NCBI GenBank assembly: GCA_963920705.1 | Contig: OY987231.1 | Span: forward strand, 20,561,024 to 20,625,023 | Length of the DNA stretch: 64,000 nucleotides | Direction of reading: 5' to 3' | Source: Odiellus spinosus | Lineage: Eukaryota; Arthropoda; Arachnida; Opiliones; Phalangiidae | Part shown: piece after piece, positions 61,719-64,000 of the stretch | How the letters are laid out: each line of letters starts with the position of its first letter | Numbering within the stretch: position 1 is the stretch's first letter | The notes under the pieces: generated by a model | Seen by the model: only the letters and a program-made list of their open reading frames with translations | Database searches by the model: none | What the model was told of the DNA's origin: nothing | Made by a program: the position numbers and the translations under genes

Positions 61719-62055
61719 CAGAAGCCGATGACACCCTCCTTTGAAGTCTATTACTCCCGGGTCTTGTCTACCCCTCTTGTTATGGGTTAGTTTCAAAAAG
61801 CGCGTTCCGTACGCCTCCTAACGGTAGATATTTTCGGAGCCGGAGTTCGTCGAGCGAATATCTCTAGCAGCCTTGGAGTTCGTCAAAAAAACGACGTCGT
61901 TTGTGGAGAGAGAGAATTTCCAATTTTATGTAGACAGGGGGTATGAAGTAGGACCCCTCCGATCCCGTAAAATTGTGGATTTTACCCATACAGAGAGGAG
62001 CGCTATATGGAACATTAGAGTAGTAGACTTCAAAGGAGGGTTTCATCTACTTCTG
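61719..62055. mobile_element. CAGAAG-family MITE, copy 3
   Basis: Same orientation as copy 2. Ends CAGAAGCCGATGACACCC (61719) and CTTCTG (62055). GTTTAAG is duplicated on both sides (61712-61718 and 62056-62062). The body is nearly identical to copies 1 and 2. It sits between the PI-PLC-X and fibrinogen-lectin genes. Confidence 0.88.
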
Positions 62056-62467
62056 GTTTAAGTTTTATAGATCTTAATTAAAAGAATACGTTAGACAATC
62101 GAGAAGGTATTCACCCTTGAAAAGGAATAATAGTATATATTTTAATAACTCGCCATATTCAGAGGTGTATATTGCCTCATTTTATTTAACCTTGGCTATA
62201 TCTCAATCGTTCACTTTTCAACAAAAATAATATATTGTGTTATATATTTATCATATGATCGCAACGTTTTGAAGTACATTGCCAACATCCTAGTAAAAAG
62301 TTCGGCCAAATAGGTTTTCAATTGCCTTAATCTTTGATTCGGCTATAATCATTGTTTTCAACATGTATTATATTCACATAACACTTTGCAATAGTTGAAA
62401 TTTTGTTTTTTTTTATCATATTTGATAACAAAAATCAAGATTACTGTATATTTTTGATTAATTGGTG
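62056..62467. other. Upstream region of the fibrinogen-lectin gene
   Basis: AT-rich. No gene or repeat recognised. Confidence 0.4.
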
Positions 62468-62477
62468 TATATAAAAG
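62468..62477 (+). promoter_or_regulatory. TATA box of the fibrinogen-lectin gene
   Basis: TATATAAAAG matches the TATAWAAR consensus and lies 52 nt before the ATG. Transcription would then start near 62498, leaving a leader of about 20 nt. This fits a small, strongly regulated secreted-protein gene. Confidence 0.6.
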
Positions 62478-62519
62478 GGAATTGTGTAAACGGAGCATTG
62501 ATTTTTATATCCTTAAAAA

Positions 62520-63659
62520 ATGGAAGACCTAAAAGCATTCTGGATTTTGCTAATAACTATTATATTTGCTACAAAATCTTTAGCTTCAGAGGTAAAAATC
62601 GAACTAAGAAATGATACGAATTATGCCGTCCTCTCGTCTTCATGGTTTAGCTCCGAAAATTTTGTCCAAGATGCTAAATCTTGCGATTACGTAACAATGC
62701 TTAAGCAAAGCGTACACGCAACGGAACAATTTTTGCTTTCAATGCAAAAATATTTAACCATCGCCAAGATGAAAATGGAATTGGCGGAATTACTTCCAAC
62801 AAGTTGCGCAGATATTAAGAAAAAACTACCATTGAGCAAAAGTGGGATTTATCCGATTCGACCGAGGTACTATAACGATTTCCTCAACGTTTATTGCGAT
62901 ATGGATACTACCACCGGGGGTTGGACTGTGAGTATTATCTACTTTTCAAGATAATGGAGAGGGTAAAAATCTCCAAAGCTTGAGAATTAAATCATCATTT
63001 AAGGTTATACAAAAAAGAACTGATACGGACGGTAAACAAGAAAATTTTCGTCGATCATGGGTTGATTATAAAACTGGATTTGGGGATCTCAAAGGAGAAT
63101 TCTGGCTAGGTAAGACGACGACATCTTGCGCGGGTGATTCTTATATTTTATTTCATGCCCTAAATTTATAGGTAACGATGTCATCTTTTCCCTCACTAAC
63201 CAAGACAACACGGTGTTAAGAGTTGATATGGAAGACTTCGACGGAGTTAAAAGATACGCGACATTCACTACATTTAAGGTTGCATCGGAGGTTAACGATT
63301 ATAAATTGCGGGTCGAGGGATACCAGGGTGACGCTGGTAATAATTAAAATTCCTGCCCAATATTAATTATTATTATTTTTTGGTTGTGACATGAGTCTAT
63401 TATTTTAAAAGGAGACTCGTTTTCCGCTCACAATGCCGCTACGTTTCACACCTATGACAGAGACAAAACCGGTAGCAAATGCGCTGAACGATACAATGGA
63501 GGCTGGTGGTATTATTCTTGTCATGATACCAATTTGAATGGTCTCTATTTGAAAGGAAAGCATTCGACTTTTGGCGATGGCGTGAATTGGGGAAAATTTA
63601 AAGGTCATAATTACTCTTTGAGAAAAGTGGAGATGAAAATTAGACCAAAAGCGATGTAA
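62520..63659 (+). CDS. Secreted fibrinogen-related (ficolin/tachylectin-type) lectin
   Basis: Four exons (62520-62927, 63004-63109, 63172-63336, 63412-63659), 308 aa, closing in phase. Signal peptide at 1-23 (FWILLITIIFATKSLAS). A short N-terminal region (about 24-95) precedes the fibrinogen-related domain. The domain begins at SCADIKKKLPLSKSGIYPIRP, with TGGWTVIQKRTDTDG across the first junction and GEFWLGND across the second. The calcium-loop DRDKTGSKCAERYNGGWWYYSC and the C-terminal RKVEMKIRP follow. Tachylectin-5/ficolin-type domains bind N-acetylated sugars and act in invertebrate innate recognition. The key Cys pair and the GGWWY block are present, but the third Asp of the DxDxD-like calcium loop is not. 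There is no collagen-like repeat, so it is more like tachylectin-5 or FREP-domain-only proteins than true ficolin. AATAAA is at 63708-63713. Confidence 0.9.
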
Positions 63660-63805
63660 CTCTTTAAATTGTGTAAAAAAATATATATTACCAATTCTAC
63701 CGATATAAATAAAATTGATTTTTAATCTCTCTACCTCAATCAAAGGGGGAATATATTTAAGAATTTTGAGTACAACATTCGTATATTATGTTACATAGTT
63801 AATAG

Positions 63806-64000
63806 CAGAAGCCGATGAAACCCTCCTTTGAAGTCTACTACTCTAATGTTCCATCTAGCGCTCCTCTCTGTATTGGTAAAATTCCCAATTTTACGAGATC
63901 GGAGGGGTCCTACTTCATACCCCCTGTCTACAGAAAATTGGAAATTCTCTCTCTCCACAAAAGACGACGTTTTTTTTGACGAACTCCAAGGCTGCTAGAG
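63806..64000. mobile_element. CAGAAG-family MITE, copy 4, cut by the window end
   Basis: It begins CAGAAGCCGATGAAACCC at 63806 in the same orientation as copy 1 and matches it to the last base of the window. The right end and target duplication are not visible. Confidence 0.85.

Overview
This is a window of an AT-rich invertebrate nuclear genome, most likely from an arthropod or a close relative. The evidence is many short GT-AG introns, AATAAA polyadenylation signals, dense miniature inverted-repeat transposable elements (MITEs), a satellite array, and a gene set found in animals. That set is ACTR5, a TBC1D2-type RabGAP, mitoguardin, a long coiled-coil/fibrinogen secreted protein resembling arthropod Scabrous, a multi-C-type-lectin receptor, a secreted PI-PLC-X protein and a small fibrinogen-domain lectin. 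No bacterial, viral or organellar gene was recognised. Every gene model was joined by hand from GT/AG sites with codon phase carried across each junction. All seven models close in frame, which supports them as intact genes.

Layout. 1-15.6 kb has no gene. It holds several MITEs, a 2.4-kb compound inverted repeat (about 6.39-8.79 kb) and, directly abutting it, a satellite array of about 100-bp units (about 8.83-11.29 kb). 15.6-20.1 kb is ACTR5 (+, 17 exons). 21.3-47.1 kb is one large minus-strand gene (26 exons, 1741 codons). It encodes a PH - coiled-coil - TBC RabGAP that continues in frame into a WD40-like beta-propeller and a Ser-rich/basic tail. Its 17.6-kb intron 14 contains a complete plus-strand gene (36.6-41.8 kb) for a signal-peptide, coiled-coil, fibrinogen-domain protein. 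49.1-52.0 kb is mitoguardin (+), 53.0-58.9 kb a type I membrane protein with four C-type lectin domains (+), 60.0-61.5 kb a secreted PI-PLC-X protein (+) and 62.5-63.7 kb a secreted fibrinogen-domain lectin (+).

How the genes fit together. There are two broad sets. ACTR5, the RabGAP and mitoguardin are intracellular housekeeping genes (chromatin remodelling, endosomal Rab cycling, mitochondrial fusion/lipid transfer). The right third is a run of three plus-strand genes for secreted or surface proteins (four-CTLD receptor, PI-PLC-X, fibrinogen lectin). The lectin families there are typical of invertebrate recognition or immunity, but a common function is only inference.

Mobile DNA. At least four MITE families recur inside introns and between genes. 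Several have readable target-site duplications of 3, 6, 7, 8 bp or TTAA. The most recent-looking event is an exact 356-bp tandem duplication inside the last intron of the lectin-receptor gene.
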